Part shown: in pieces, positions 11,711 through 23,734 of the stretch
Position numbering within the stretch: the stretch's first letter is position 1
How the letters are laid out: every line of letters starts with the position of its first letter
DNA from: Promerops cafer
Lineage: Eukaryota; Chordata; Aves; Passeriformes; Nectariniidae
DNA length: 64,000 nt
Assembly: GCA_013398275.1 (NCBI GenBank)
Contig: VZSE01008980.1
Span: forward strand, 1,004,048-1,068,047
Direction of reading: 5' to 3'
Notes under the pieces: model-generated
Seen by the model: the letters and a program-made list of their open reading frames with translations, nothing else
Told to the model about the DNA's origin: nothing
The model's database searches: none
Translations under genes and position numbers: made by a program

Positions 11711-14700
11711 AGGAATGGCCCAATGCAAGTCAGTGATCAGCTGATGGATGCAAGATCTGGGAGAAGAAGGTTGTGTGTGCATGCCTGTTGCTGAACAAGG
11801 GTTTTTCTGAGTATTCTTCTGGATTTTGAATCACCTGGGCATTACTCAACACACCAGCTCCACTGCAATGGTCCGGTAAAGGCCAGATGAAGGAAAAATG
11901 CAGGCAGTTATCAAACATCCCCGGCAGCAAGGACAGAGGGGGACACCAGGGCACATGCCCTGCTCTGATATCTTCACCAGCAATGTCTCTCTGTCACCTT
12001 TCTGCTCATAATATGCCACCTTTACCCCAGCCAAGTGTCCAACACTTCAGATCAAGGCTGGATGTCAAGGATGTTGGATGTTCACGGACAACATCTTTGA
12101 AACAAGGAGGCAGGGTTCCCACCTTGGCTCTGCCTGCAGACACACTGGGCGGCTCATAGGAGTTTCCACAATGGGCACCAGCTCCTTACAGCCCCCCACC
12201 AGAGGCATCCAGACCCATGGGGGCTTTCCCAAACCCCTGTCCCCCAGAGCAGAGCCCTCCCGTAGCCCTGCGCTCGCCGCTTCCCAGCCGGGGCTCACCC
12301 CAGCCCCGTTAATTGCAAAGACGGCAGCGCCGGAGCAGAAAGCAACCGGCGGGGCTCCCTGGAAAAGCCAATTCCCACAACACAGAGCTGATGGGATTTC
12401 TGTGTGGAAGAGGGCAGAGAGGGGCAGGGGTGAGGGAGCTGAGCGTGTCCCAGACAATCGCTCTGCTGGCGCTAACGTGCGGATAAATAGCCAGCGCCGA
12501 CATCTGCTGAGAAATACCTTTCCCTCTCCACACTGAGAACTGCAATCTAATAATATCCCAACTGCCCCCCCATTCCTTCTTCATCCCTCCCCCACCCAAT
12601 TACCGAGCCTGACATTATCCGTCATCTTCCCTTTGTGTCGGCGAGAATCCAAACGCAGACGCCGGGAAATTAATAATAATTGTTGTGTCAAAATGCGGGA
12701 TGTAATCAGGATGCGGCGTGGAAGCTAATACAAACACAAACAAATGGTATTTATCCTCCCGAAAGATCCCTCCCCTCCCTTCCCTAAGGGCCGCTGATGA
12801 TAATACTCATGGAGGAGATGAATCAGTGCTAATATAGGGATTAGGAATAGATCCTAAACCCCAGCCTGGGCTGCAATCAAAAGGAGCGCTCTTAATTGAA
12901 ATTAGAGCTGGGATTTCGGTGCCTCTGCAGAGATGGGTTAAGCCCATCGGGGCTAAACAGAAGGGAAAATAAAAATAGCATCTTTATTCAAGAACAAGAA
13001 GGTGGGAATGAGAAAAAAGATCCTCTCTGGCTTCGACACACCTGGTTTGCTCAGTCCTGGCTTTGGAGCTGGGTTTTGTCCCAGCGCTGATTCCCGCAGG
13101 CAGGGCAGAGATGATGCTCCCGCTTCTCCCTCAGGCATCTGTCTGCCTTTTCAGCTTGAGACAGGTTTAGAAAGGATTTCAAGATCAAACCACACCTCCC
13201 ATGCTCTGGGGGAACCCAGGACAAGCTGAGCTCAGGGTCCTGTTCCTGACTCTTTCCTGAAACTTTTTAGCACTCTGCAAGTGAAACGTGCTCTTTCTCC
13301 CGATGCTCACACAGGCAAAGATAAGCGTTCTCGCTTTCATTCCTTTTATTCAGAGGTACAAAAGGAGAGGAAAAGACCACCTGAAAAAAGGCACAACTCC
13401 TGCTTCTATTGCTGCTTCATTGCCCACATCCCTCTGCGCCCCAGGGCCACCTGCACCGATATCTGCGGCGGCAGAAAGACAATTTCATCAGCCCACCAAA
13501 CCCATTTGAACCATTTATTCAGAGAAGCTGAATTCTTCCCAAATCCCAGTCCCAGGCAAGAGGGATGCTCAGGAGCCAGGTGCTAATTGGCAGCATCTCA
13601 CTTTCTCCCTTTCCAAAGGTTTTGGTGATTAGTGACTCCTCTTCTGACTCTCTCCCAGCCCTGTGCACCACCCTGAGTGATCCCTCTCCATGGATGTTGC
13701 TCAAAGGAGTCTAACACACATGAGAAGCAGAAAATAGGACCCAGGCACAGATTATTCCCACGAGCATATTAGCAATTCCTGTGCTTTATTTCCAAATTAG
13801 ATTTTATGTCTAAAAACAGGTTTCTAAATTCTTGGCTTGGGCACTGTGCCACAGTCTGTGCCTTGCGCCAGCACATACAAACTGAGACTGAGAACTGGCC
13901 CCAAAATAAATCACCCAGCTCCAAACCCTCATGCTGCCAAAGGCTGGGATTTGGCTCTGACCTTCACCATTCTTGCTCCAGTCTCACACAGCCCAGTTGT
14001 GCAAAAAACTTTTGTGATTTTCTTCTTTTTCCAGCCAGGAAAATCCCATTTCCAATGCTGAGAGAAAGAGAGAAAACCCTCCATGAGCAGCGCAGACTTA
14101 ATTCATCTCCTCAGTGGCAGCAGGTCCTTGAGGGCAACCCAAGGGCTTGCAGGTCAGGAGAGACTCAGTGGAGTATGGCCAGTTAGAGATGACTTAGATG
14201 CATTCCCACTCCCTGTTTAAACTTTCTGTGTCTCCACAGTGTCCTCTCCAGGAAAAGCTGGCCCGACAGCACACAAGTGTTCAAAAACATGAAGGAACAA
14301 ATGGTGATGCTGTTCCTCACTCCAGGATGATGCTGTGGGTTTTACCAGCCTGCCTGCATCCCAGCCAGACTTGGATTCATACCCCGAGGCTGCTGACAGC
14401 TCTGAGGACCCCAAGCTCACTAGATGGTTGTAATGACCAACATACCAGGAAGTGATTGGTTCTATGGACACCAGAGGTTTGAAGACCACCCAAAAATCCT
14501 CCAGCAGCTTTTGTTTGTGCCTTCAATTACAAGTGCACCAGGATTAGCCATAGGAGCAGACTCAGAGAGCAGCTCCCAGCTCTGAAAAACCTGGCTCATC
14601 CCACACTGAGCCACTGAATCCAGTACAAGTCTTGAGCCCACTCCAGAGATAAATTGATTTTAAACACAAGCACGGTGTAGAAACTCAGCATTGTGCAGCC

Positions 14701-15010
14701 AGATGCCTTTGGAGCTGGTTTGCAGCTGGGCAGAGGTGCCCACCAGGACTTTGGGCATGCACAGCTAAAGGAGCTCCCCGTGCTCTCACAGCAGGAGCAG
14801 ATCCATCCCATCCAACTTCTGCTCCCAAAAACCTGGCTAGCTGCTCCAAGGCAGGAATCTGGTTCCTCCACCAGTAGCAGAGGCTGATGCCTCTAAAAAA
14901 GCCCAATTTAAGGATGATGTGAAGGGCACCTTGGCACTGCCTCTCTCCCTGCTGTCCACCGGACACAAGGGCTGGAGTGCAGCCTCCACACCCCAAGGGT
15001 GTGTGGCACA
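11711..15010. other. Non-coding intronic DNA
   Basis: No exon or repeat is recognised. It includes a modest CpG-rich patch at about 12240-12370 followed by a conserved-looking block at 12600-12900. The remainder is unremarkable. Confidence 0.55.
12600..12900. promoter_or_regulatory. Candidate conserved non-coding element
   Basis: A repeat-free block with GACATTATCCG, AATTAATAATAATTGTTG, GGATGTAATCAGG, AATGGTATTTATCC and GATGATAATACTC words beside a CpG-bearing segment. AATTGTTGTG (SOX-type) and GATAA cores are visible. Enhancer identity is inferred. Confidence 0.33.
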
Positions 15011-15268
15011 GAGAATCCCAGAAAGGTTTGGGTTGGAAGGGACCTTAAAGCTTATCTTATTCCACTCTCCTGCCATGGGCAGGGACACCTTCCACTGTCC
15101 CAGGTTACTCCAAGCCTCATCCAACCTGGCCTTGGACACTCCCAGGGATCCAGGGGCAGCCACAGCTTCTCTGGGCACCCTGCGCCAGGGCCTCCTCACC
15201 CTCACAGGGAAGAATTCCTTCCTGGTGTCCCATTTAGACCTTTCCTACTTCAGTTGAAGCCCATTCAA
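15011..15268 (-). mobile_element. CR1 LINE 3' fragment
   Basis: It starts GAGAATCCCAGAAAGGTTTG and runs through GCCATGGGCAGGGACACCTT, CTCTGGGCACCCTGCGCCAG and GGGAAGAATTCCTTCCTGG to the AGTTGAAGCCCATTC segment. It covers about 258 bp of CR1 3' end in complement orientation and is a well-preserved copy. Confidence 0.93.
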
Positions 15269-15517
15269 TGTTCCACCTAACGAGACTCAGCAGAAAAGCA
15301 AAGACCTGAGAAGCCCTTGTCCCTCCTGCCACCTCTAAACACGCGCTTTATTCCCAAGCTGATTTTCCTGTCTGTAAAGCACACGTCCACCCTGTCGGCA
15401 TCCCGAGGCTGGCCATTATCCAGGCCCTCCTCCCGGCTCCACCAGCCCCTCGCCAAGCTGGAGCTGTCCCTACATGATCCCTCTCAAGTCACAAATTACG
15501 ACGGCAAAAGGGGAGCT

Positions 15518-15900
15518 GGGCAAGGCCCGGCGGCTCGGCGGCAAACCCCGCGCCCACGGCGGGGCTGGCGGCGGGACCGCGGATTGGCGCGAGCGCGGAA
15601 ATTCATTCATATGAATTTGGAATATAATACCTGACACAAGATGTATCACTGCTGCCATGCTGCAATCCCAGATAAGGACACAGCAGTAACAGATGGAGGA
15701 ACAAGGCACTTATCTTGTTAGCTGATGGATTTATCTCTCCTTCCCCCACCCTTCCCTACACATTCCATAGTGTGCAGAGAGCCGCGTTCCTCGGCAGAGC
15801 AGCATATGGAGCACGAATTGATTTCTTCCTAACACCCCCTCCACACTTTAATTCAATAAGAGCTGGAGTGGCGGATAAACAGCTTGTTGTGCTAGGAAAA
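15518..15900. promoter_or_regulatory. CpG patch plus candidate conserved element
   Basis: About 80 bp of dense CpG (15518-15598) abut an AT-rich block. That block contains a perfect 12-bp palindrome ATTCATATGAAT (15605-15616), GATAAGG, CTTATCTTG and GATGGATTTATC words (GATA and homeodomain types). A compact CpG-rich segment next to a TF-site cluster inside an intron suggests an enhancer or a minor promoter. Confidence 0.4.
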
Positions 15901-15944
15901 TTTCAAAACAGTCAAGAAAATGTCAAACTGTCTTTTTTATGAGT

Positions 15945-16011
15945 GTCTTTCTTTTTTTCTTTTTTTTTTTTCCCTTTTTTATCTTTTTTTTTTTCCTTTT
16001 CATTCCCCCTT
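15945..16011. repeat. Pyrimidine (T-rich) tract
   Basis: T-runs are broken by single C's and one A for about 65 bp. This is simple low-complexity sequence. Confidence 0.9.
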
Positions 16012-18133
16012 CTTGGATGTTCAGCAAGGAGCTCCGTGTGTGGAGTGAGCAGTCCTTCCCTGGCAGACACCTGTACTCTCCTGTCAGGCCAGTCCGTGGC
16101 AAAAGGTGGCTTTGGTCCCATCCTTGGATGGGAGCTGGGAACACAGCGACTCTGGGTAGAAGATTAGGCAGATGGTTTCATCTGGCAGCTCCCTTAATCT
16201 CATTACTGGAGCTGGTGGAAGTTTTTAATGTGATCTCTCTTTCCTTCTCTACCCTCATCCCATTCAAAATGCCTTTTCTCAAAAAAAACCCCAGACATGT
16301 TTCCTTAGTGGTTTCTTTGTTAGGAACAGATAAAAAAATTCTTAAAAAAAACTATTCCATTTTTATTTTTGGTGTCCTCTCCCTCTCTATTATTTAGCTC
16401 TGAAAAGGAGGAATTATTAGAGAAGAGGAAAAAGCACAATTGGATGTTTTCTGGTCCTTGCTCAAAAATATGGAGCCCTTTGGAAATTGCAGGGACGTGT
16501 TTCTGAAGACCATAAGGCACCTCGTGTGCTCCTGCCCTGCAGCCTCCTTTGCCAGTAAACCCAAGCAAAGGCTGCAGCCTTGGAGGTTTATTTAGGAATG
16601 TGGAAATCCAGCCCTGAGGGACACCAGCATGTCCCACGCTCAAGGGTCCTTGCTGGCCTCCAGACCTCTCCCAAACACCTTGCTCCTGCTATTCCTCACG
16701 CAGCTGCCTGTTTCCAGCCAGCCAAGAAACTGAACTCCCTCCCAAACACCCCAACCCATCACTCTCCTCCTTCCCAGCTCTCTCCACACCTCCCTAGCTT
16801 CTTACCCTGAGGGATTCTCACGAGATAAAACCCTTCAGGACATCTCCTCCCCATCCATGCATCCATTCAGCAGCTCATTTCACTGGAACTTCCCCACAGA
16901 GCAGAGAGCACCACAGTCCCAAAGCTCAGCCTGGCACCACACATGGCCAGAGCCACCCGTGGCTCTCAGCTCCCAGTGCTGGTGAAAACCAAATCCAGGT
17001 GGGTTTGGAGGAAGAGTTGGAGCAATGAAGACCACTCCAAGAGTCTGCTTTCGTATCTTGAATGAATTGACATGAACACAGGGAAAGAAAAGGGGAATGT
17101 GCTCCCAAGTATGACCAAATGGAAACCAAGTGGATTCCCAACAGGAAGAACTGAAGAACTCACTTAAGTGAAGGAATATGAATGTGTTCCCTAAAAAAAT
17201 GTAGGAGCTGCTCTGCTTTCTTCAAAACTTCTCCTACAGAGTCTCGGCATGGATTCAGGAGTGATTGTCACTCAGACATGCTGTGCACCCATGGATGGCC
17301 TCAGCACCCCGGTCAGAATACGACCACCCCCTTATCCTGCATCACCAGCAATAGCTTTTGGAGGTCAAACAAGGAACCGACATCCACAAACCCCTTCCCA
17401 GGACAGTGTCATCCACTGGGGAGCAGAAATAAAGACAGACAAACCCATGGGACAGGCAGCAGCACGGACCTGGGGCTGCACCTCCCGGGGCTGCACCTGT
17501 GGGGTGAGCGAGTTACGCTCCAGCAGCACCCGGAGCAGCAGCAGCCCAGGCTGGGCACACGCTGTGCATGAGCTGGGATGGTTTGGGGCGAACACGGACC
17601 CGCAGGAGGGCGTCCAGGGAAGGAGAGTTGTGTCCTGCAGTTTTCCACCTCCCACCATCCGCCTGCTGCTGTGCTGGAAGGCGAGAGCTGCCTCCCCACC
17701 CCCTCTGCAGCAGAGCAGTGCAGAAGGCTGCAGGATCCTGCAGGGAGCTGGCGTGTTTAGCATGCAGGAGAGAGTGCGGAGCAAAGCCCTGTCTCGTGCC
17801 ACGGAGCAGCCGGCCGGGAGCAGCAAATTGCTGCTGGAAGGAGCCGGGTGCTTGGTGAATCTGCAGCCCCTCGCTGCTCCCCCTCCTCTTCCCATTTGGC
17901 TCCTGGTTGCAAAGTAGGGATGGGGTTTGGTGCCTAATCTACCTCTGCCTCAGTTTCCCTCTGTGAGAAAATCCTGCCACCCATCTTGCTACGGCCCCAA
18001 ACTGTCAGGGAGGAGCAGCAAGGAGCTCATCCCTCTGCTCCAGAACCATCAGCTCCTTGCTCCATCCCTTCCCCTGCCAGTTTGCACTGGGCACCCACAA
18101 CCCCAATGACAGTGGGTCATTGCACCCAGCTTG

Positions 18134-18223
18134 CACCCAGGCACCCACGGGTGATCCATAACAGCACCCAGGCACCCATGGGTGATCCATAACAACACCC
18201 AGGCACCCACAGGTGATGCCTCC
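18134..18223. repeat. 31-bp minisatellite, about 2.9 copies
   Basis: Units start at 18134, 18165 and 18196, spaced exactly 31 bp apart. Each begins CACCCAGGCACCCA and continues GGTGATCCATAACA; the last copy diverges after GGTGATG. Units differ by only one to a few bases, so the expansion is recent. Confidence 0.92.
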
Positions 18224-19363
18224 CAGCCAGGACCCACCCCATGCCACAGCCCCACACTGAGCTCTCCTCCTCCACTGCTCAGCCCCTCCAAACCTTACCT
18301 GCCACCACGGTCCCCTCCTCGTCCTTTCCTCACCTCCCTCCATGGCCACACCAGGGAGGGGAGCAAAGCAGGTGACAGCACACCAGCACCAAGGGCAGCC
18401 AGTCTCCGTTTGATGCCGGTGTCTCTGGTCAGTTCTGACCCCCTGCACCCACCTCCCTCCTGAAAAGGACATGGAGAGCCCCTTCTCCCCCCACCCAGGA
18501 TATTTCAAACCTGCCCCTTTCAAAAGAAGCTCTCGCCAAGCACCCATTACAGCTCAGTGACTGAGGATGAAAAGCTGCTCTTGGAGCATCCTGTTTTCTC
18601 TTTATTTTTCCCCCTTTTCAAGGTTCCTTTTCCCTCCCTTCTCATGAGGTTAAAGAGCTAAAGACCAACTCAGAGCCAGATAATAGAGTGACAGGGCCTC
18701 ATAAAAAAGCAGCCGAAGCTTTGGAGAAAGCTGGCATACGGTGCATTAGGGATTTCTGTCGCGGCAGCTGGGAGTAACAGTGACCCTCTGAACTCAATTT
18801 GCTCCACGGCTTGAAAACGAAGGAAAGCCTTTGGACTGTCAAACTCCTTCTTTGGCTTCCAAGGGTGGCTGTAGACTTTGAGCGAGCTTTTGGGGGCCCA
18901 GCGTGCCCCTCACCCTACAGCTACTGCCCTTGCTTCGTGTCTGGGGCTGGAGGGGGCATCCCAAACCCTGCAGGGATGCGGTGCACAAGGGAGGATAACG
19001 CACGGGATGGGAGCGACACCGAGCTGTGGAGATGTGGATTTGTGCATTACAAGGCCTCAACAGCCGGCCTGCCCCAGCCCAGCAAGAGCAGAGGGACAAG
19101 AAGGGGACGTGTGAAAGGTCGGTGCTGCATGGGAAGAGCTCAGTGCTGCTGCACAAACCCATCACTTTCCCCTCTGCCTTCCTCTTCTTCCCCTTTTTTT
19201 TTTTTTAATGAGTAGAAAATTCTTCCCACTACGCATTAGCGCCCAACGTAATGGTGCAAAGCATTTTTCATTTATCATCATAATGCCAGTCAAACGAACC
19301 CCCTAATAACATAAATGCAAGAGGAAAGCTATTAGAGTTTATTTGTGCAGTGGCTTTGAACTT
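18224..19363. other. Non-coding intronic DNA
   Basis: No repeat or exon was recognised. It contains a T-run at 19194-19206 and an AT-rich segment at 19205-19350 (CATTAGCGCCCAACGTAATGG) of unknown role. Confidence 0.5.
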
Positions 19364-19678
19364 GTCCCCACTGCTCCACCAGTGTGACTGGAGGGGCTGG
19401 ATGGAGCCTGGATCTTTAGGACCTTTCATCCTCAGCGAGCCAGAGCCTTTCCTTACAGAACACTGCAACCCTGACCATGTTGCTGTATCAGCTGAATTAT
19501 CAAAATACCAAACACCTGAAATAATCCATTGAAAGCAGCCACTGAAAGTCCTCCAAGTCAGGCTGGACAGGGCTTGGAGAAGCCTGGGATAGTGGAAGGT
19601 GTCTCTGCCCGTGGCAGGGGGTGAAATGAGAGGGGCTCTGAGGTCCCTCCCAACCCAAACCAGTCTGGGATTCTCCAA
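19364..19678. repeat. Direct duplication A, copy 1
   Basis: This segment is repeated at 21083-21413. Both start GTCCCCACTGCTCCACCAGT, share GGATCTTTAGGACCTTTCAT, AGCCAGAGCCTTTCCT, CACTGCAACCCTG and ACCTGAAATAA.CCATTG, and end in a sense-oriented CR1 tail. The homology includes about 180 bp of non-CR1 sequence, so it is more than two independent CR1 insertions. Confidence 0.85.
19541..19678 (+). mobile_element. CR1 LINE 3' fragment inside duplication A copy 1
   Basis: The stretch reads CAAGTCAGGCTGGACAGGGC through GGGATAGTGGAAGGTGTCTC to CCAACCCAAACCAGTCTGGG, the last roughly 140 bp of CR1 in sense orientation. Confidence 0.88.
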
Positions 19679-20100
19679 ACTTCTTGCCTTTCCATAGCTA
19701 TGATGTGCTCCGAGTCAAGGCACGAGGGAACACACCTGGCTGTTGCTCACCTGCAGCTAAAGATCTCCAAATCCTTTGCCTGTTATTCCTCCCATGCAAA
19801 CCTGAAAACAGGCATTTATTTTCCACAACACAGAGTGCTTGGAGTCCCTATCCCAGCTCTGCAGCTCTGCCAAGAGCTATCAGAGCATCTCTGCTCTGCC
19901 CAGACCTCCTCCTCTGCCACCCCCAGATTGTACAGTGGCATGAAATAGCTCTACAGATGTTGGTGAGGCTCATGCAAGAAAACTTCCCTATAAAAAAAAA
20001 TACTTGGAAAATGGAAGTCATTCCTCTGTACAGCTCTTTGCTCTCCTTTGCAGCAGCCATTCCCATCCTAGGGTTTCACCACAAGCACAAGAGGAAACAG

Positions 20101-20346
20101 CCTTAGGTTGCTCCAGAGGAGATTTAGGCTTGATATTAGGAAAAATTTCTTTATGGCAAGGGATGTCAAGCCCTGGAACAGGCTGCCCAGAGAAGTGGTG
20201 GAGTCACCACCCTTGGAGTAGGGATTGAAGACGTATGGATGTGGACTTGACACAGTTAGGTTGTGGGCTTGGCAGTGCTGGGGGAGAGGTTGCACTCCTT
20301 GGGTGATCTTAAAGGTCTTTTCCAACCTAAACTACTCCCTGATTCA
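20101..20346 (+). mobile_element. CR1 LINE 3' fragment, older subfamily
   Basis: It reads GGAGATTTAGGCTTGATATT, AGGAAAAATTTCTTTATGGC, GGCTGCCCAGAGAAGTGGTG and GGTCTTTTCCAACCTAAACT. This is a CR1 3' end of a different, older subfamily from the GGGATAGTGG type, in sense orientation. Confidence 0.9.
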
Positions 20347-20917
20347 GTGATCTTTCACTGTTGCCTTGCAGTTCCATCCTCATCGTTCCAGCTCTCTCCC
20401 CTCAACATCCCCCAGCCCCAAGATCTCCCAGCATCACTTGTCCCAACAGTTCTCATCCTACAGCAGCCCCATCCCGGAGAGCCATGACAAAGCATTTAAT
20501 TTTAAACACAATAATTTCCTCATTAAGCCGAAATTAAATGCGTATTTCAAAACCTACAAGCGAGAGCAAACTGTTCAGTCTTATGCTTTATTAAACAAAA
20601 AAATCTTTGTGTGGAAGGAGGTTTGGTGCCAAATTACAGCCCTGCTGATGGGGCTGAGCTATTCCCAACTGTGTCAGGATGTGTGGTGCTGGCAGAGAGG
20701 GCCCCCACTGCAGAGGGAAACAGTGGCACCAGCCTGAAGAATTAGTTTACTTATAAGTTAAGAAGCCTATTTCACTCAGCTTCAACAAATTGTCATGTTT
20801 AGCAGTCAGAAAACATCCAGGGAAGGGATGCTGCAATCCAGCAGGAGCCCTTGTGCAAGGGTAACCTTCCCTCCTTCACCAGGCTGCCCACTGGAGCAGG
20901 GAAAATTCACTGTACAG

Positions 20918-21076
20918 ATGATATTAGGAAGAAGTGTTTTGTGGTGAGGGCAGTAAAACACTGTGTTAAACTGGTAAAACAAGTGTTTTGGGGTGAGGGT
21001 GTCACAGGTTTGCCAGAGAGGTGGCAAATTCTTCATCCTTGGAAAGAGACAAGGTTAGGCTGGATGGGGTTTGGAG
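20918..21076 (+). mobile_element. Degenerate CR1 LINE fragment
   Basis: GATGATATTAGGAAGAAGTG, GGTTTGCCAGAGAGGTGGCA and AAGGTTAGGCTGGATGGGGT follow the order of a sense CR1 3' end, with a local duplication of the GTGTTTTG.GGTGAGGG segment. It stops at the left border of duplication A copy 2. Confidence 0.65.
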
Positions 21077-21082
21077 CTGCTC

Positions 21083-21413
21083 GTCCCCACTGCTCCACCA
21101 GTGTGACTCCATGGATGGAGCTTGGATCTTTAGGACCTTTCATCCTAAGTTATTCCTCAGCTAGCCAGAGCCTTTCCTAGCAGACCACTGCAACCCTGCA
21201 CATGTTGCTGTGCTGCATGAATGACCAGAATAAATACATAAATACCTGAAATAAGCCATTGCAAACAGGCACTGAGATGTGTGGGAGTGTCCAAGGCCAG
21301 CCCGGACAGCACTTAGAGCAATCTGGGATAGTGGAAGGTGTCCCTGCCCATGGCAGAGGGTGGAACAAAACAAGCTTTGAGGTTCCTTCCAAGCCAAACC
21401 ATTTTGTGATGTG
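21083..21413. repeat. Direct duplication A, copy 2
   Basis: This is the second copy of the 19364-19678 segment, 1719 bp away in the same orientation, with a few insertions (for example about 20 bp after TTTCATCCTAAG). The divergence is roughly that of an old event. Confidence 0.85.
21280..21413 (+). mobile_element. CR1 LINE 3' fragment inside duplication A copy 2
   Basis: The stretch reads CCAAGGCCAGCCCGGACAGC through GGGATAGTGGAAGGTGTCCC to CCAAGCCAAACCATTTTGTG, in sense orientation. It is the counterpart of the copy at 19541-19678. Confidence 0.9.
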
Positions 21414-22738
21414 ATACCAAGAAATCCAGGCTTATTCCAGGCATGGATATAGGGGTGGACAGCAAATCCACCCTGTGGTGTAGATGGGGACAAGGTGCCA
21501 CCAGTGAAGCACATCTGGAGGTGTGGAGGAGCACTCCCTTACCAAATCCAGCAGGTAAAACCAGGGATCAGGCTAGACCAGCCCTTCACCCGCCCATAGC
21601 CAGCAGCCATCTCCCCCTCTGCTCCCACAGCCCTAGAGAGCAATAAAAATAACCACTGATAAAATCTAGATATGTTTCAAAAGCTCCACCCCTGGCTCTC
21701 GATTTGCAGCCGATGGGCTCTGGATCACAGGCTCTGCAAAAGGCTTCCCTGGGTGCAGAGGTGCAGCAGGAGCCAAAAGGGGTGGGAGGCAAAACTCGGG
21801 TGGAAAGAAGATGACAAGAATTGAGAGAAAGGATCAGGGCAGAGCGGGGCTCGCAGGAAGGGAAGACAATAAAACCCAGCGAGGCAGACAGAGATTAATG
21901 AGCATTTCCCAGATATGATAATTTCTGGACATCCATCAAACTTAATGTCCTCCCGGGCTAGTGAGAGGCACTGCAACCCTCTGACAGAGGGGAGGGGTCC
22001 TGGGGGGCTCGGTGGGACCCAGGCATGGCCAGCCCACCCCACAGCACCTCTGCCTGAGCTCCTGGGTGATGTATTTTCTATCAAACCCGTGTGTTTGTGC
22101 CCCCCTGCAGCAGCACATCCAGCTGGGTGCTGGGGACATCCCTGAGGACACGACAGCCTGTCTTGGGAAGCGTCTGTCAGCGAGCCCACGTGCTCCCTGC
22201 CAAGGTGTCAGCACGGGGACATCGCTGTGGCACCCACAGCCCTGCTCCACCAGCTCCTGTTCCACCAGGAAATGCCAAATTGCATCCTCTGAGGGTGTCT
22301 CTTCAGCCTCCCATGCTCCAGAGAGCGGCTGGGGGGAGGTTCAGCCCCCAAATCCCTGTGTTTAACACCAATCCAACACATGAGCCAGCCAGGGTTTAAC
22401 TTCACCTTGGCTGGTGCCAGCACAAGCAAAGCAACACACACTTGTGGTTTCTCAGGCACAGCTGGAGGGGCAAATTCCTTATTCTCACTAGACTCCAAGG
22501 GAATGGGATTGTTTGCCTGAGTTATTTCAGACTGGGCCCGTTGTTGCAGTCTCAGACTTCACTGGGAGTCTCTTGATGCCATCCAGCCACTCTGCAACAT
22601 CTCCACGTTTGCATCCAAGCCCTGCAGGAATGATGCCTGAGCTGCCACAGCCTGGCCTTGCTGCTTTAAAAAAGCTACCACAAATCCCATGGGAAAGGAG
22701 ACTCCCAGATGCTGTCTCCACAGAAACCACTCAGTCAT

Positions 22739-22982
22739 TGAATCTCAGAATGGTTTGGGTTGGAAGGGACCTTACAGCTCATCTCATCCACCCCTGCCAT
22801 GGGCAGGGACACCTTCCACTATCCCAGGGTGCTCCAAGCCCCATCCAGCCTGGCCTTGGACACTTCCAGGGATCCAGGGGCAGCCACAGCTGCTCTGGGC
22901 ACGCTGTGCCAGGGCCTCACCACCCTCACAGGGAAGAATTTCCCCCCAGTATCCAATCTAAACCTCCTCTGCTTCACTGTAG
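22739..22982 (-). mobile_element. CR1 LINE 3' fragment
   Basis: It starts GAATCTCAGAATGGTTTGGG and runs through GCCATGGGCAGGGACACCTT, GGGATCCAGGGGCAGCCACA and GGGAAGAATTTCC to CCAATCTAAACCTCCTCTGC. It is a well-preserved complement-oriented copy of about 245 bp. Confidence 0.93.
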
Positions 22983-23734
22983 CAGATGGATCTGCTCCAG
23001 TGACCACCAGCACTCCCTGCTGAGACCCCTTGGCTGGTGACTGCAGCTCCTCCCCAGGTCTGCCTCTGCTCCCAGTCAGACGTGTAGCTCTGGAGCCAGA
23101 GAGCTGACCCTGCACTGCAGTCCCTGTCAGCTCCCCACCAAGACTTGTGTGCTGTGCACAATTCCTTATTGACATTTAAAGGTCTTGGACAACCAGCCCT
23201 ACACATCTTTGTTAGGGAGGACGGGAATCACTTCACCCAAATCCGCTGCCTTAAAGTTCAGAGTCAAGTGTGAGATATTTTTGCCTGGTTCAGTGACAAG
23301 CAGCATGTCCAGGTCCTGTCACTGCCCATGGGCCACCAAACCCTTGCATTTCTGGGGCATTGATGCAGGAGGTGTGGAAAAGGAAGCCAGTCTTTCCTAC
23401 ACAGACCTGGACACGTATGTGCCATGTGAGGTGAGCAGGATGGCAAGAAAAAATCTCCCAAAATCCTCATCTGCATCAGGACACGACCAGGAGACACCCC
23501 CACCCTGCCCAAAATGTACAAGCACGAGACAGGGAGAGCATGGAGAGGGTGAAAGATGAGGGAATGGGGTTCCACCCCTGGGAAGCCCTTCTTCAACCAA
23601 GGGACAGAGCCAGAAGGACAGACAGAGCAGTGTCTGTCCATCCCTGTCCAAGGGAGGCATTTGGGAAGGCACAGGGAAAAGCCTGGGGTTTCCTGCCTAG
23701 GAAACAGGGAGTTCAGCCTTTAAGGAGGAAAGTA
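22983..23734. other. Non-coding intronic DNA
   Basis: I see no exon, repeat or RNA gene here. The right end may include more of the neighbouring CR1 ORF2 relic, too eroded to call. Confidence 0.5.

Larger units (their letters stand above)
15269..18133. other. Non-coding intronic DNA with one enhancer-like patch
   Basis: Apart from the CpG patch and conserved-looking block (15518-15900) and the pyrimidine tract (15945-16011), I see no repeat or exon. The GC-rich segment at 17440-17890 keeps long open frames on both strands (222 codons on plus, 176 on minus), but these overlap and lack domain features. Confidence 0.5.
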
